64,000 nucleotides of DNA. Origin: Alphaproteobacteria bacterium. Lineage in GTDB: Bacteria > Pseudomonadota > Alphaproteobacteria > Rhizobiales > Methyloligellaceae. The notes under the pieces are model-generated. The model had not been told where the DNA came from, did no database searches, and saw only the letters and a list, made by a program, of their open reading frames with translations. Positions 45,121-52,833 of this stretch are shown here, one piece after another; position 1 is the stretch's first letter; each line of letters starts with the position of its first letter. The stretch spans positions 62,001 to 126,000 of the forward strand of contig VGDX01000004.1 in the NCBI GenBank assembly GCA_016869535.1. The letters are read 5' to 3'. A program made the position numbers and the translations under genes.

Positions 45121-45220
45121 ATCCCCGCCCTCACCCGGTTCTCGCTACACGCTCGAACCACCCTCTCCCGCTTGCGGGAGAGGGAAGCGAGGTCCGGAAA
45201 GGACCGAGCAGGGTGAGGGG
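45121..45220. repeat. Palindromic intergenic repeat, copy 2
   Basis: This 100-bp direct repeat of copy 1 starts 125 bp downstream and differs by one substitution and one indel. The near identity implies recent tandem duplication. The core hairpin also resembles the shorter one at 53083-53109. Confidence 0.85.
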
Positions 45221-45283
45221 TAAGCGGGGAGAGCCCGCGTCACGCGCAGGCGTCAGAAGTGTCAGTTCCTAAACGGCGCGGGC

Positions 45284-45478
45284 TTAGCGGTCTTCTTTGG
45301 CCTTGAGGTATTCTTCCACTTTGCGCGCGAGCGCGCCGGTAGCCAGCACCGCTTCGCTCAGCTCCGCCTCGGAGACGCCGAGCCGCTCTTTCCAGTAAGC
45401 GACCTGATAGGATTGCTTCAGGTCGATGCGGGTCTTGTGGCCGTAATCCCGCTTCTTGGGTGGGTTCACGCTGCCCAT
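45284..45478 (-). CDS. DUF3606 small protein
   Basis: This 64-residue protein has the DUF3606 pattern: the charged start GSVNPPKKRDYGHKTRIDL, then SYQVAYWKERLGVSEAELSE and the VEEYLKA helix. DUF3606 proteins are small, often stress-induced in rhizobia, and of unknown function. The ATG at 45478 is preceded by a strong AGGAGGAG. An in-frame ATG at 45514 is not supported. No EcfG-type promoter is visible upstream. Confidence 0.85.
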   Translation of the reverse strand: MGSVNPPKKRDYGHKTRIDLKQSYQVAYWKERLGVSEAELSEAVLATGALARKVEEYLKAKEDR

Positions 45479-45702
45479 GTCATCTCCTCCTGCCGCGCCG
45501 CTCAGGCTGTACACCCGGGCGCTCCTTCGGTGACGGTTCCACCCCTACCGGCAGGCCTTACGCAAACCCCCCGGTTTGGGCACTTGCGCCAAGCATGACT
45601 CAAGAAATCGCGTTCGCCAAGCCCCCTTCGGCCAAGTCCCATTCGGCAGGGGAAAAGCTCAACGCTCAAGTAGGCCAGAGGCCGGTAGCGTGCTTAAGAC
45701 CG

Positions 45703-47004
45703 TTAACGGACGGCATGCTCGACCAGCGCGAGGTAAAGCGCGGCGAGGAAGCCTGCCGTGGTCGGCAGCACGATCAGCGAGCCGGCCTCCTCGATCGCCT
45801 CGGGGATCATGGCGTGCGTCACCACGGCGAGCACGGCGCCGCCGGCGACCGCCTCGGCGAACACGGTGACGATCGGGTGCGCGCCGCCGATCACGCCGTG
45901 GCCGAGCGCCGCCGCCGCCATGCCGGCCACCAGCACGATCGACCACAGGCCGAAGATCGCCGGCACCTTGAAGCCGGCCTTGCGCAGCGATGCGGCGGAG
46001 GCCGCCGCCTCCGGAATGCCGCCGATGAACATGCCGAGCATCAGCGTCAGCGACATGGTCCGCCAGCCGTGAAAGGTCGAGCCGATGACGAGGCAGCCGG
46101 GGATGGTGTCGAGCACGTTGCCGAGCACGATGGGGAGGCCCGCGCCGTGACCGCCTTCGGCCAGGATCTTGTTGGTCTCGCGCTGGGTCAGGCGTTCCAT
46201 GCTGCTCGAGGCGATCATCGCCCAGTTGGCCGCGCCCGGCGTGCCGGCGCTCAGATTGGTCAGCGCCCGGTCGTGGCTCAAGCGCTCGACCGCCCGCGCC
46301 AGCACCGGATCGCTACCGACCAGGTGCTCGAAATCGTCGCGGCCGAGTTCCAGCAATTCGACCTCGCCGGCCGCGCGGACCGTCGCGGTGCGCGGGCCGC
46401 CGCTGAGCAGCGCCATCTCGCCGAACGCATCGCCCTCGCTCAAGGTGGCCAGCGGCCGGTCGCCCTCCAGGATTTCGACATGGCCGGCGGCGACGATATA
46501 GAGCGCATCGCCCGGATCGCCGGCGCTGAACAGGATCTCGCCCGGCGCGAGCCGGCGGGTGTGCACGACGGGCAGCAGCGCCTCGATCTTTTGCGGCGGG
46601 AGATGGCGCAGCAGGTCGCAGCGCGACAGGAGCTCGATCAATTCCTTGATATCGCGCGCGTGACGCTCTTGCGCGAATTCGCGAAAGCGCGTCGGCGAGC
46701 GGACGGCGGCGCCCATGTGATCGAGATAGCGGGAGAACACGCTGTAGACGGTGGCGCCGATGGCGAAGCCGCTGCCGACCAGAAGCCAGGCGGCGCCGAC
46801 GCCGAAATCGAGTTGGAACAGCTCGCGGGCGCCGTTGAAGGCGAGCTCGATCGCCAGCGCGCTGATCAGACCACCCGCGGCAAAGCCGAGGATGCAACCG
46901 AGCAGCCGTTTGGAGAGCGGGACATAGAGGCCGAGTGCCACCCCGAGCATCGACGAGGACGTGGTCGCCAGCCCGAGCAGCGCCGCGAGAACAACCATTT
47001 CCAT
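45703..47004 (-). CDS. ZIP-like permease interrupted by a cyclic-nucleotide-binding domain
   Basis: This protein of about 433 residues has three to four N-terminal membrane segments (residues 1-85, including CILGFAAGGLISALAIELAF). A soluble cyclic-nucleotide-binding domain lies at about 135-225, with the phosphate-binding cassette FGEMALLSGGPRTATV including its Arg. At least four C-terminal membrane segments follow. The second membrane half resembles ZIP metal transporters (VLGNVLDTIPGCLVIGS, THAMIPEAIEEAG), though the usual metal-binding His in the first of these is absent. A cAMP- or cGMP-gated metal or cation carrier is a reasonable inference. It starts at the ATG at 47004 and diverges from the pentapeptide-repeat gene. 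Confidence 0.75.
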   Translation of the reverse strand: MEMVVLAALLGLATTSSSMLGVALGLYVPLSKRLLGCILGFAAGGLISALAIELAFNGARELFQLDFGVGAAWLLVGSGFAIGATVYSVFSRYLDHMGAAVRSPTRFREFAQERHARDIKELIELLSRCDLLRHLPPQKIEALLPVVHTRRLAPGEILFSAGDPGDALYIVAAGHVEILEGDRPLATLSEGDAFGEMALLSGGPRTATVRAAGEVELLELGRDDFEHLVGSDPVLARAVERLSHDRALTNLSAGTPGAANWAMIASSSMERLTQRETNKILAEGGHGAGLPIVLGNVLDTIPGCLVIGSTFHGWRTMSLTLMLGMFIGGIPEAAASAASLRKAGFKVPAIFGLWSIVLVAGMAAAALGHGVIGGAHPIVTVFAEAVAGGAVLAVVTHAMIPEAIEEAGSLIVLPTTAGFLAALYLALVEHAVR

Positions 47005-47172
47005 GCAATCACTACCCCCGTCGTAGGGCTTAAGGGACCTTACGTTTGCGCCTGGTACAAGACAATACAGGACCGGCTGGTAATCTGCCGCGGCGCGTCC
47101 AGCAGTCCGCGATTGACCCATGGCGGACTCTATTGTGTAACGCGCATGCACCAATCAGCCAGAGCCCCCTGA

Positions 47173-49053
47173 ATGACCACGCCCCCGCCGCCTGATCCAT
47201 CGCCGCCCAGTCCCGCGCTCTCGCATCATGCTCCCTACGAGGATCCCAAGGACTATCTGGAGGTGGCCAACGGGGCGAGCGATGCGGCGTGGTCGAGCTG
47301 GCTCGCCTTTCTCCTGCTGCTGACTTACGTGATCGTGACGCTCGCGAGCGTCAGCCACACGGCGCTCCTGCTCAACAGCCCGGTCAAGCTGCCCATCATC
47401 AATGCCGACATCCCCATCGTCGGCTTCTTCCAATACGCGCCTCTGCTTTTGCTGCTCGTCTATCTGTCGCTTCTCATTCAGCACGTCATCCTGGCGCGGA
47501 AGTACCGCAAGTTCACCGACGCCGTCGCGCCTTACGAGCTGGAGACGGGCAGCGAGCACCCGGCGCGCGAGCGGGTGCATTCCTACGTGTTCTCGCAGAT
47601 CACAGCCGGGCCCAGGCCCAACCGCATCACCAAGTTCATGATGCAGCTGATCGTCTATGTGACCTTCAGCATCCTGCCGATCGTCACGCTGCTGTTTTTC
47701 CAGGTCAAGTTCCTGCCCTATCACGACGTGTCGGTCACCTATTGGCACAGGATCGCCGTGATCCTCGGCTTCGTCATGCTGATCCTGCTCACGCCGCTGA
47801 TGCAGAACAAGCGCGCGGTGCGGCGGTGGAACATCAAGATGGGACCACAGGCCGAAGCCTGGGAGGCGTCGGGCACGCAGGTGATCCTGGTGCTGACCCT
47901 TCTGCCGCTCGTCCTCTTCTTCAGCTGGCTGATCACTACCGTGCCGAACGAATGGATCGACCGGCGCCTCGGCTTTGTCGCGCCGGCAAGTGTCGGCGTG
48001 GGCGCGCAGGAAGAGGCAAAGCTCCTGAACCCTATCGTGCGCCGCGTCATCTACGATAACGTGACCAACGGCGATAACCGGACGTGGTGGCGGCGCTGGC
48101 TCCTGGCCTATCGCGTGCTGATCGTCGAGGACACCGATCTCAGCACGGGGGGCGAGGCGGGCGCGGTGCTGCGCGAGCGCAATTTCCGCTTTGCCCTGCT
48201 CAACCGCTCCGATCTTCATCGCGCCGATCTGACCTGGGCCGATCTCCGCGCCACGCAAATGTGGAAGTCCCTGGCCAAAGGCAAACTCAAGGATGCCCAG
48301 CTGCAAGGCGCGTTTCTGAAAGAGGCGCAGCTCCAAGGCGCGCAGATGCAAGCGGCCAAGCTTCTGGGCGCCGATCTTTCCGGCGCGAAGCTGCAGGGCG
48401 CGGAATTGAACTACGCCAATCTGCGCGGCGCCGATCTCCGAGGCGCCAAACTGCAAGGCGCCGATCTGAGCGGCGCCAATCTTCAGGGCGCCAATTTGCG
48501 CGAAGCGCAGTTACAGGGCGCCAATTTCGCCGGCGCCAAGCTTCAGGGCGCTGACTTGACGGGAGCCGAGATCTGGCTCGTTAAATTCCCGCCCGACCTT
48601 GCCGAGCAGTCGCCTCCGCCACTCGGGCTCACCGATCTCGGCATGACGCCTCTGCCCCTGGAAGCAAGGGCGCAACTGAAGCAGGACCTCAATGCCGGCA
48701 TAAGCGACCCCACCGTGCTGACGGTGGTGTTGTCACGCCTCGACGGCCTCCTGCGCGACGAGCCGCCAAACTGGGACGATGCCAACGACTGGACGGTGTT
48801 CACCGGCACGGCGAAAGCGCCCTCGCCCCGCGTTATTGCCAGCTTTCATGCGACCTTGGCCTGTAACGACAGCGAGGGCACGATCGCCAATCGCATGGCT
48901 ATGCGCGCCACTGAGGTTGACAAGGAGAGTTTGCAAGACGGCTATGCCAAGGCGTTGGCCCGCGCACTGCTCGATAAATCCTGTAAAGGCGGGCAGGCTC
49001 TAACCCAAGAGGCGCGCGCCGCGCTCAAGGCCCTCATCGCCAAGCCGGAGTGA
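47173..49053 (+). CDS. Pentapeptide-repeat membrane protein
   Basis: This 626-residue protein has a Pro-rich N terminus and about five membrane segments (near residues 42-60, 83-102, 155-176, 193-210 and 235-255). A quadrilateral beta-helix of pentapeptide repeats lies at about 335-475 (ADLSGAKLQGAELNYANLRG and similar), followed by a soluble C-terminal domain of about 150 residues ending in LTQEARAALKALIAK. Pentapeptide helices are protein-interaction or DNA-mimic scaffolds; this one is predicted to be cytoplasmic and membrane-tethered. The ribosome site is weak. It is divergent from the ZIP/cyclic-nucleotide gene (168 bases between starts). The function is unknown. Confidence 0.85.
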   Translation: MTTPPPPDPSPPSPALSHHAPYEDPKDYLEVANGASDAAWSSWLAFLLLLTYVIVTLASVSHTALLLNSPVKLPIINADIPIVGFFQYAPLLLLLVYLSLLIQHVILARKYRKFTDAVAPYELETGSEHPARERVHSYVFSQITAGPRPNRITKFMMQLIVYVTFSILPIVTLLFFQVKFLPYHDVSVTYWHRIAVILGFVMLILLTPLMQNKRAVRRWNIKMGPQAEAWEASGTQVILVLTLLPLVLFFSWLITTVPNEWIDRRLGFVAPASVGVGAQEEAKLLNPIVRRVIYDNVTNGDNRTWWRRWLLAYRVLIVEDTDLSTGGEAGAVLRERNFRFALLNRSDLHRADLTWADLRATQMWKSLAKGKLKDAQLQGAFLKEAQLQGAQMQAAKLLGADLSGAKLQGAELNYANLRGADLRGAKLQGADLSGANLQGANLREAQLQGANFAGAKLQGADLTGAEIWLVKFPPDLAEQSPPPLGLTDLGMTPLPLEARAQLKQDLNAGISDPTVLTVVLSRLDGLLRDEPPNWDDANDWTVFTGTAKAPSPRVIASFHATLACNDSEGTIANRMAMRATEVDKESLQDGYAKALARALLDKSCKGGQALTQEARAALKALIAKPE

Positions 49054-49117
49054 CGGGAACCCGCTTCGCTTTGCCCGTGCGAAGGAATATGATCCGCCGC
49101 CGCCAAAGGAGACAGTC

Positions 49118-49552
49118 ATGAAAAGCCTGCTCGCTCTCTTCGCTCTGGCCATTGGCCTTTCGCTCGGTCCTAACCCTGTTCTGGCGGAAGATGCACCGGC
49201 ACCCGGTCTCAAAGGCACATGGACCGGCCCGTTCACGGCGCAACGCTGGAACGGGCGCGCCGATGGCGTGCTCACACTGAACGTGATCGAGCAGGAAGGA
49301 TCGTCGCTCAAAGCCGAGAAATTCTGGGAGACCCCGGGCAAGCCCGGCAATGTCGGCGGCAAGGATACCGAGAAGGCCACCGAGCCGATGGTCGGCGTCG
49401 TCGATTTCGACGGCAAAAGCGTCTTTTTCGCCGAGCAGGACGACAACGGCCTCTATCGCGGCACCCTCGTTGCGCCAGACACGCTCGAGCTCATTTATCT
49501 CGAAGCCGGCTCAGCCAACGTTTACCGCGTGCGTCTCACACGGCAGAAGTAG
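49118..49552 (+). CDS. Small secreted protein of unknown function
   Basis: This 144-residue protein has a signal peptide (LLALFALAIGLSLGPNPVLA) and a mature beta-rich domain beginning GLKGTWTGPFTAQRWNG and ending NVYRVRLTRQK. The overall pattern suggests a small lipocalin-like or beta-sandwich periplasmic protein. A very good AAGGAGA ribosome site precedes the ATG at 49118. It lies 64 bases after the pentapeptide gene on the same strand and could be co-transcribed. No family is recognised. Confidence 0.75.
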   Translation: MKSLLALFALAIGLSLGPNPVLAEDAPAPGLKGTWTGPFTAQRWNGRADGVLTLNVIEQEGSSLKAEKFWETPGKPGNVGGKDTEKATEPMVGVVDFDGKSVFFAEQDDNGLYRGTLVAPDTLELIYLEAGSANVYRVRLTRQK

Positions 49553-49584
49553 CGACGCGTGCAGCGAAGAGGTGTGAGGAACTC

Positions 49585-49785
49585 ATGACAACACTCGAAG
49601 AGATCGAAAAGGCCGTGGCCAAGCTCACGCCTGAGCAGCTCACCAAATTCCGCGCTTGGTTCGAGGAGTATCAGGAGCAAGCGTTCGACGAGCAGATCGA
49701 ACGGGACGCCAAAGCCGGCAAGCTTGATGGGCTTGCCGAAGAGGCACTGCGTACACATCGGGAAGGCCGTAGCCACGAACTATGA
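49585..49785 (+). CDS. Probable antitoxin of a type II toxin-antitoxin pair
   Basis: This 66-residue helical acidic protein (TTLEEIEKAVAKLTPEQLTKF, AWFEEYQEQAFDEQIERD) resembles small antitoxins paired with RelE/ParE-type toxins. AGGA lies 6 bases before the ATG. Its stop overlaps the start of the following toxin gene as ATGA, the classic coupled arrangement. The antitoxin reading frame is intact although the toxin is broken. Confidence 0.7.
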   Translation: MTTLEEIEKAVAKLTPEQLTKFRAWFEEYQEQAFDEQIERDAKAGKLDGLAEEALRTHREGRSHEL

Positions 49786-50037
49786 GACACTTCACCAGCC
49801 CGCGCTTCTGGAGCGCGTATGAAGGGCTGCCGGAGAAAGTTCGCAAGCGTGCCAACAAGAGTTTTGCGTTACTGAAGAGCGATCCGCAACATCCCTCCCT
49901 TGAATTTCAAACCGGTCGGGCGCTATTGGTCGGTACGCGTTGGGCTAGGCTATCGTGCATTGGCAATTGAGGGGGAGGACGGATTTCATTGGTTCTGGAT
50001 CGGATCGCACGCCGACTACAACGCAATGATCCGATAA
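49782..50037 (+). pseudogene. Frameshifted RelE/ParE-type toxin
   Basis: The frame starts MRHFTSPRFWSAYEGLP and runs 41 codons to LEF. It then shifts and stops at 49970. In the next frame the family C terminus continues without interruption (KPVGRYWSVRVGLGYRAL, GFHWFWIGSHADYNAMIR) to a TAA at 50037. Removing one T from the TTT at 49905-49907 restores a single 84-residue toxin. The gene overlaps the antitoxin by four bases. It is either a true inactivating mutation or a sequence error. Confidence 0.75.
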
Positions 50038-50090
50038 GGACCCAATAAGCGCGCCATGTGATACCGCGCCCCCCTAAGGCTTCAGCACCG

Positions 50091-50540
50091 CTACTTCAGC
50101 ACCAGTGACAGGACGTTACGGCCGGGCGGATTGCCTTCGCCGTCGGAGGCGTCCTCCTCGAACACTTCGAGATGGCCGATCTCCTGCGCCGGCACGCTGT
50201 AATTCACGGTAAAGGAGAACGGGCCATGTCCGTCGACGCCGCCGCCTTGGGTGTGGCCACTGGCGAGTTCGCTGCCGTTACGGCCGACAAGCTTCCAGTT
50301 CACCGTGCTCTCGAACGTGCGCGAGCAGCCTTTGACTTCGAACCCGCTCGCCACGCGATCGCCCACGCGCGGGCTGGTGGTGAACACGAAGGCGGCATCG
50401 TTGAGCGCGCCATCCTGATTGGCGCAATTGTCGGTTTCGGTGCCGGGCCAATCACCCAGGGCAAGGGCGGGTCCGGCAGCCATGAGCACTGCCAGCGCGA
50501 ACAGCGCCGTCAGTGCGCTTTCATGCAATTTGCGTGTCAT
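50091..50540 (-). CDS. Secreted Gmad2-type immunoglobulin-like domain protein
   Basis: This 149-residue protein has a signal peptide (ALTALFALAVLMAAGPALA) and a domain resembling Gmad2, an Ig-like module seen in cell-surface and germination proteins. Recognisable parts are VFTTSPRVGDRVASGFEVKG, TVNWKLVGRNGSELASG, PFSFTVNYSVP and LEVFEEDASDGEG. It is probably periplasmic or surface-exposed, with a binding or structural role. A GGAGAG ribosome site precedes the ATG. Confidence 0.72.
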   Translation of the reverse strand: MTRKLHESALTALFALAVLMAAGPALALGDWPGTETDNCANQDGALNDAAFVFTTSPRVGDRVASGFEVKGCSRTFESTVNWKLVGRNGSELASGHTQGGGVDGHGPFSFTVNYSVPAQEIGHLEVFEEDASDGEGNPPGRNVLSLVLK

Positions 50541-50636
50541 AGCTCTCTCCTAATCGTCACAAGACGTGAACTATACGCCCAGCGCCGCCGGAGAGCACAC
50601 GTGATGCAGGATCGCTACGCTATGTAGGAATGTGTG

Positions 50637-51029
50637 TCAGGCGCGGACGGCGGTCCAGATGCCGGAGCAAACGCCCGAGGGTCCGGTGCCGTTCCATTCG
50701 CCGTAGCCTTTTGACCGGTTGAAATGTCCCGTACCTTCTGCCTTGCGCGGGCCGGCCACGCCATTCATCCGGACCTGGCCTGAGCCGGACACATGGCCAG
50801 CGATGTGGATCGGGCGCATCACGAATTTGCCGCTCGTCGAGGTGATCCGCCCACCGCTGATGGCAAGGCCGACCCTGATCTGCCCGCAATGGCCGTTGGT
50901 CGTCATCATCACCATTTGCCAGCTTCCGTCAAAGGGGGCGGCCGTAGCGGGCACGGCGGTAGAGATGGACGCCAAGGCGGCGACAAGAGCGAAGGCGCAG
51001 ATGCGAGTGCCGATCATGAATATCCTCAT
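50637..51029 (-). CDS. Small secreted protein of unknown function
   Basis: This 130-residue protein has a signal peptide (ICAFALVAALASISTAVPATAA) and a mature domain of short beta strands (FDGSWQMVMMTTNGHCGQ, GRITSTSGKFVMRPI, GHVSGSGQVRMNG) with two cysteines (GHCGQ, GVCSG) that may form a disulfide. Similar small proteins occur in Bradyrhizobium relatives without known function. Upstream (51030 onward) is the long structured leader before the HU-like gene, which is divergent. Confidence 0.7.
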   Translation of the reverse strand: MRIFMIGTRICAFALVAALASISTAVPATAAPFDGSWQMVMMTTNGHCGQIRVGLAISGGRITSTSGKFVMRPIHIAGHVSGSGQVRMNGVAGPRKAEGTGHFNRSKGYGEWNGTGPSGVCSGIWTAVRA

Positions 51030-51463
51030 CGTTTGCGTTGTTCATGCCCGTCGTCATGAGCGTTTCAGCGACGGGGCGACTCGTCGAAGAGTCGAAACTT
51101 TAGCGGAGAATAATCCTGGAAAAAATTGTCTTCGCGCCGCAGTCCCACTTGCTTCGAACCGTCGGCAAGAGCGCTCGCCGCGCACGATTCGCAGGCCCGT
51201 TTACCCCTCCCCGGACGCGATTCGGGGTTAGGCCCGGGGAGCCTCGTGGACGCTTTTCCCTCATTTATGACAGCCGGAGCCGTGGTTATGCCGGTTTTTC
51301 AGGGGAAAAAGCCCCCCTCCGACCCCCAAAAATGGCCAGGGTCGATGGCTTCTTTGCAGACAAAGACTTAAGAATCGCCCATTCATCGGGGCATAGAGGT
51401 TTCGGGTTGCCCTCGAAGCAGCGGTAGCGCGTCAGTTTCGGGAAAAATAACGGGAGCAAGCAC
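51030..51463. other. 434-bp structured intergenic region upstream of the HU-like gene
   Basis: No credible gene is seen. Several hairpins are: CGACTC-GTCGAA-GAGTCG at 51077-51094, CTCCCCGG / CCGGGGAG at 51207-51241 with a 19-base loop, and TTTTTC-AGGG-GAAAAA near 51295-51311. It may hold divergent promoters and a long leader for the HU-like gene. No consensus promoter is clear. Confidence 0.4.
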
Positions 51464-51754
51464 ATGATATCGAAAACCGAGCTCATCCAGAAAATCGCCG
51501 ACGAGACTTCAATGGCGAAGAAGGATGTGAAGGCCGTCCTCGAGAAGCTGATGGACGTGGGGCACAAGGAGCTGAAGAAGATCGGCGTGTTCCAGTTGCC
51601 GGGCTTCGCCAAGTTCACCGTGGTCAAGAAGCCGGCCACGCCCGAGCGCAAGGGCATCAACCCCTTCACCAAGGAACCGACCGTGTTCAAGGCGAAGCCG
51701 GCGCGCAAGGTGCTCAAGGTTCGTCCGGTGAAGGCGGCCAAAGACGCCGTGTGA
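51464..51754 (+). CDS. HU-family DNA-binding protein
   Basis: This 96-residue histone-like protein starts ISKTELIQKIADETSMAKKD and has the HU dimer-core helices. GKTF-like residues are replaced by GFAKFTVVKKPATPERKG, and the arm motif is INPFTKEPTVFKAKPARKVLKV with a basic end. The arm sequence diverges from canonical HU (R-N-P-x-T-G), so it belongs to an HU-like subgroup with a lysine-rich C terminus. It binds and bends DNA as a dimer in the nucleoid. CGGGAG about 8 bases upstream serves as ribosome site. Confidence 0.87.
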   Translation: MISKTELIQKIADETSMAKKDVKAVLEKLMDVGHKELKKIGVFQLPGFAKFTVVKKPATPERKGINPFTKEPTVFKAKPARKVLKVRPVKAAKDAV

Positions 51755-51763
51755 CGCAGGCCG

Positions 51764-51973
51764 ATGGCTAGCGACGCAGCCGATAAAGCGGCGCTCGCGG
51801 AAATCGAACGGCGCATCCAGATCGTCGAGGACAATCTGCGTCAGCTGCAGGAGCAGGCCGCGGCCTATTCCGGCGCGGCCGACGAGGAACGCAATGCCGC
51901 GCGCATCGCCGATCAGGAGGCGAAGCTCGAGGCGTTGCTCGCCGAACGCGCCGCGCTGCTGGCCAAAGGCTAA
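51764..51973 (+). CDS. Small coiled-coil protein
   Basis: This 69-residue protein is almost entirely alpha-helical and rich in Ala, Glu and Gln, with heptad-like spacing (AALAEIERRIQIVEDNLRQL). It starts nine bases after the HU-like stop, so it is probably co-transcribed and translated by reinitiation. Similar short coiled-coil proteins downstream of HU-like genes are of unknown function. The stop lies at the edge of the inverted-repeat element at 51972. Confidence 0.65.
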   Translation: MASDAADKAALAEIERRIQIVEDNLRQLQEQAAAYSGAADEERNAARIADQEAKLEALLAERAALLAKG

Positions 51974-52110
51974 ATAAAAACCTCACCCTGAGGAGCGACC
52001 CCGGACTTCGTCCGGGGGAGCGTCCCGAAGGGTGAGTCTCATGCGAGGTGGGTGGCTTCATGCTTCGAGACACGCCCTGCGGGCGCTCCTCAGCATGAGG
52101 ATTTTTATTT
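51972..52110. repeat. MITE-like inverted-repeat element between convergent genes
   Basis: This element of about 139 bp has terminal inverted repeats of 26-27 bp (left 51972-51997, right 52084-52110), both starting AAATAAAAA and ending in CTGAGGAGCG, with one indel and two mismatches. Internally there is a hairpin CCCCGGAC-TTC-GTCCGGGG. It resembles short palindromic intergenic elements of rhizobial genomes and supplies the stop codons of both flanking genes. It may also act as a bidirectional terminator. Confidence 0.75.
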
Positions 52111-52308
52111 CCCCGCAAGCAGAAAGAGCACGTCGCGGCCGAGACCGCTCACCACGAGCGCCGGGACGAGCAGGCTTGCCACGCTGCCCATCGTCGCGAA
52201 CGGGTCGATGCCGGCGACGACAATGCAGACCAGAATGAACAGGACGATGTAGGCGATAGCCAGAAGCAGACTGGCCGCGTAGACACTCCATCCAAGCCAA
52301 TAAGCCAT
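52105..52308 (-). CDS. Small membrane protein
   Basis: This 67-residue protein has two hydrophobic segments (AASLLLAIAYIVLFILVCIVVA and ASLLVPALVVSGLGRDVLFLL) and few charges. It is probably an inner-membrane hairpin protein. It lies 27 bases downstream of the RidA-like gene on the same strand. Its stop codon is inside the inverted-repeat element. No family is recognised. Confidence 0.55.
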   Translation of the reverse strand: MAYWLGWSVYAASLLLAIAYIVLFILVCIVVAGIDPFATMGSVASLLVPALVVSGLGRDVLFLLAGK

Positions 52309-52335
52309 CAGAAGATCATGCCGGTCCCGGAACCT

Positions 52336-52803
52336 TTATCGCTTCACCGGGGCATAGAAGGTGCTTTCGATCTCGACGATGTCGTCGTCGAACAGGCGCT
52401 TCACCTCGATCATGGTGCGCGGCGGATAAGGCGGTCCGCCCCAAAATTCGGCTTGCGCCTTCTCGACCATGGGGCCGTAACGCGCCAGGTCGCTGAGATA
52501 GACTGTGAGCCGCACGCAATCCTGAAGGCTCGCGCCCTCCGAGGCGGCAATCTGTTTGATGTTCTGGAAGGCTTGGCGGATGCGCGCTTCCGGATCTTCC
52601 ACCAGTTTGTGGGTAACCGGATCGACTCCCTGCAGTCCGGCCACGAAGATGAAGTCACCGGCCCTGACGCCGAGGCTCCAGGTGCCTTTCGACTGAATCG
52701 CACCGAGGGACTCGAGTGTCCTGACGCCGTTCGGCGACTGCGCGTGCGCGGCGCCGAAACAGGATGCGAAGGCAAGAAGGCTCAGGAGACCGAAGCGAAG
52801 CAT
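52336..52803 (-). CDS. Exported RidA-family protein
   Basis: This 155-residue protein is unusual in having a clear signal peptide (LLSLLAFASCFGAAHAQ) in front of a RidA/YjgF fold. The core motifs are present: DFIFVAGLQGVDP, IRQAFQNIKQIAASEGAS, VRLTVYLSDLARYGPM and YPPRTMIEV with the conserved Arg. Cytosolic RidA hydrolyses reactive enamines and imines from PLP enzymes. The exported form implies a different periplasmic substrate. The last segment is VEIESTFYAPVKR. Confidence 0.87.
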   Translation of the reverse strand: MLRFGLLSLLAFASCFGAAHAQSPNGVRTLESLGAIQSKGTWSLGVRAGDFIFVAGLQGVDPVTHKLVEDPEARIRQAFQNIKQIAASEGASLQDCVRLTVYLSDLARYGPMVEKAQAEFWGGPPYPPRTMIEVKRLFDDDIVEIESTFYAPVKR

Positions 52804-52833
52804 TGTCTCCTGGGTCCGGGCGCTGATTGGCGT

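Noticed and set aside
44996..45220. Possible CRISPR-like direct repeats
   Set aside because: There are only two copies of about 100 bp with internal palindromes and a 26-bp gap. No cas genes or spacer series are present.
45460..47172. 570-codon plus-strand frame opposite the ZIP/cyclic-nucleotide gene
   Set aside because: The product is rich in Arg, Ala and Gln with no recognisable motifs. The minus-strand gene carries a complete phosphate-binding cassette and membrane segments.
47155..48456. 433-codon minus-strand frame opposite the pentapeptide gene
   Set aside because: It arises from the regular pentapeptide repeats read in antisense. It has no ribosome site and no domain.
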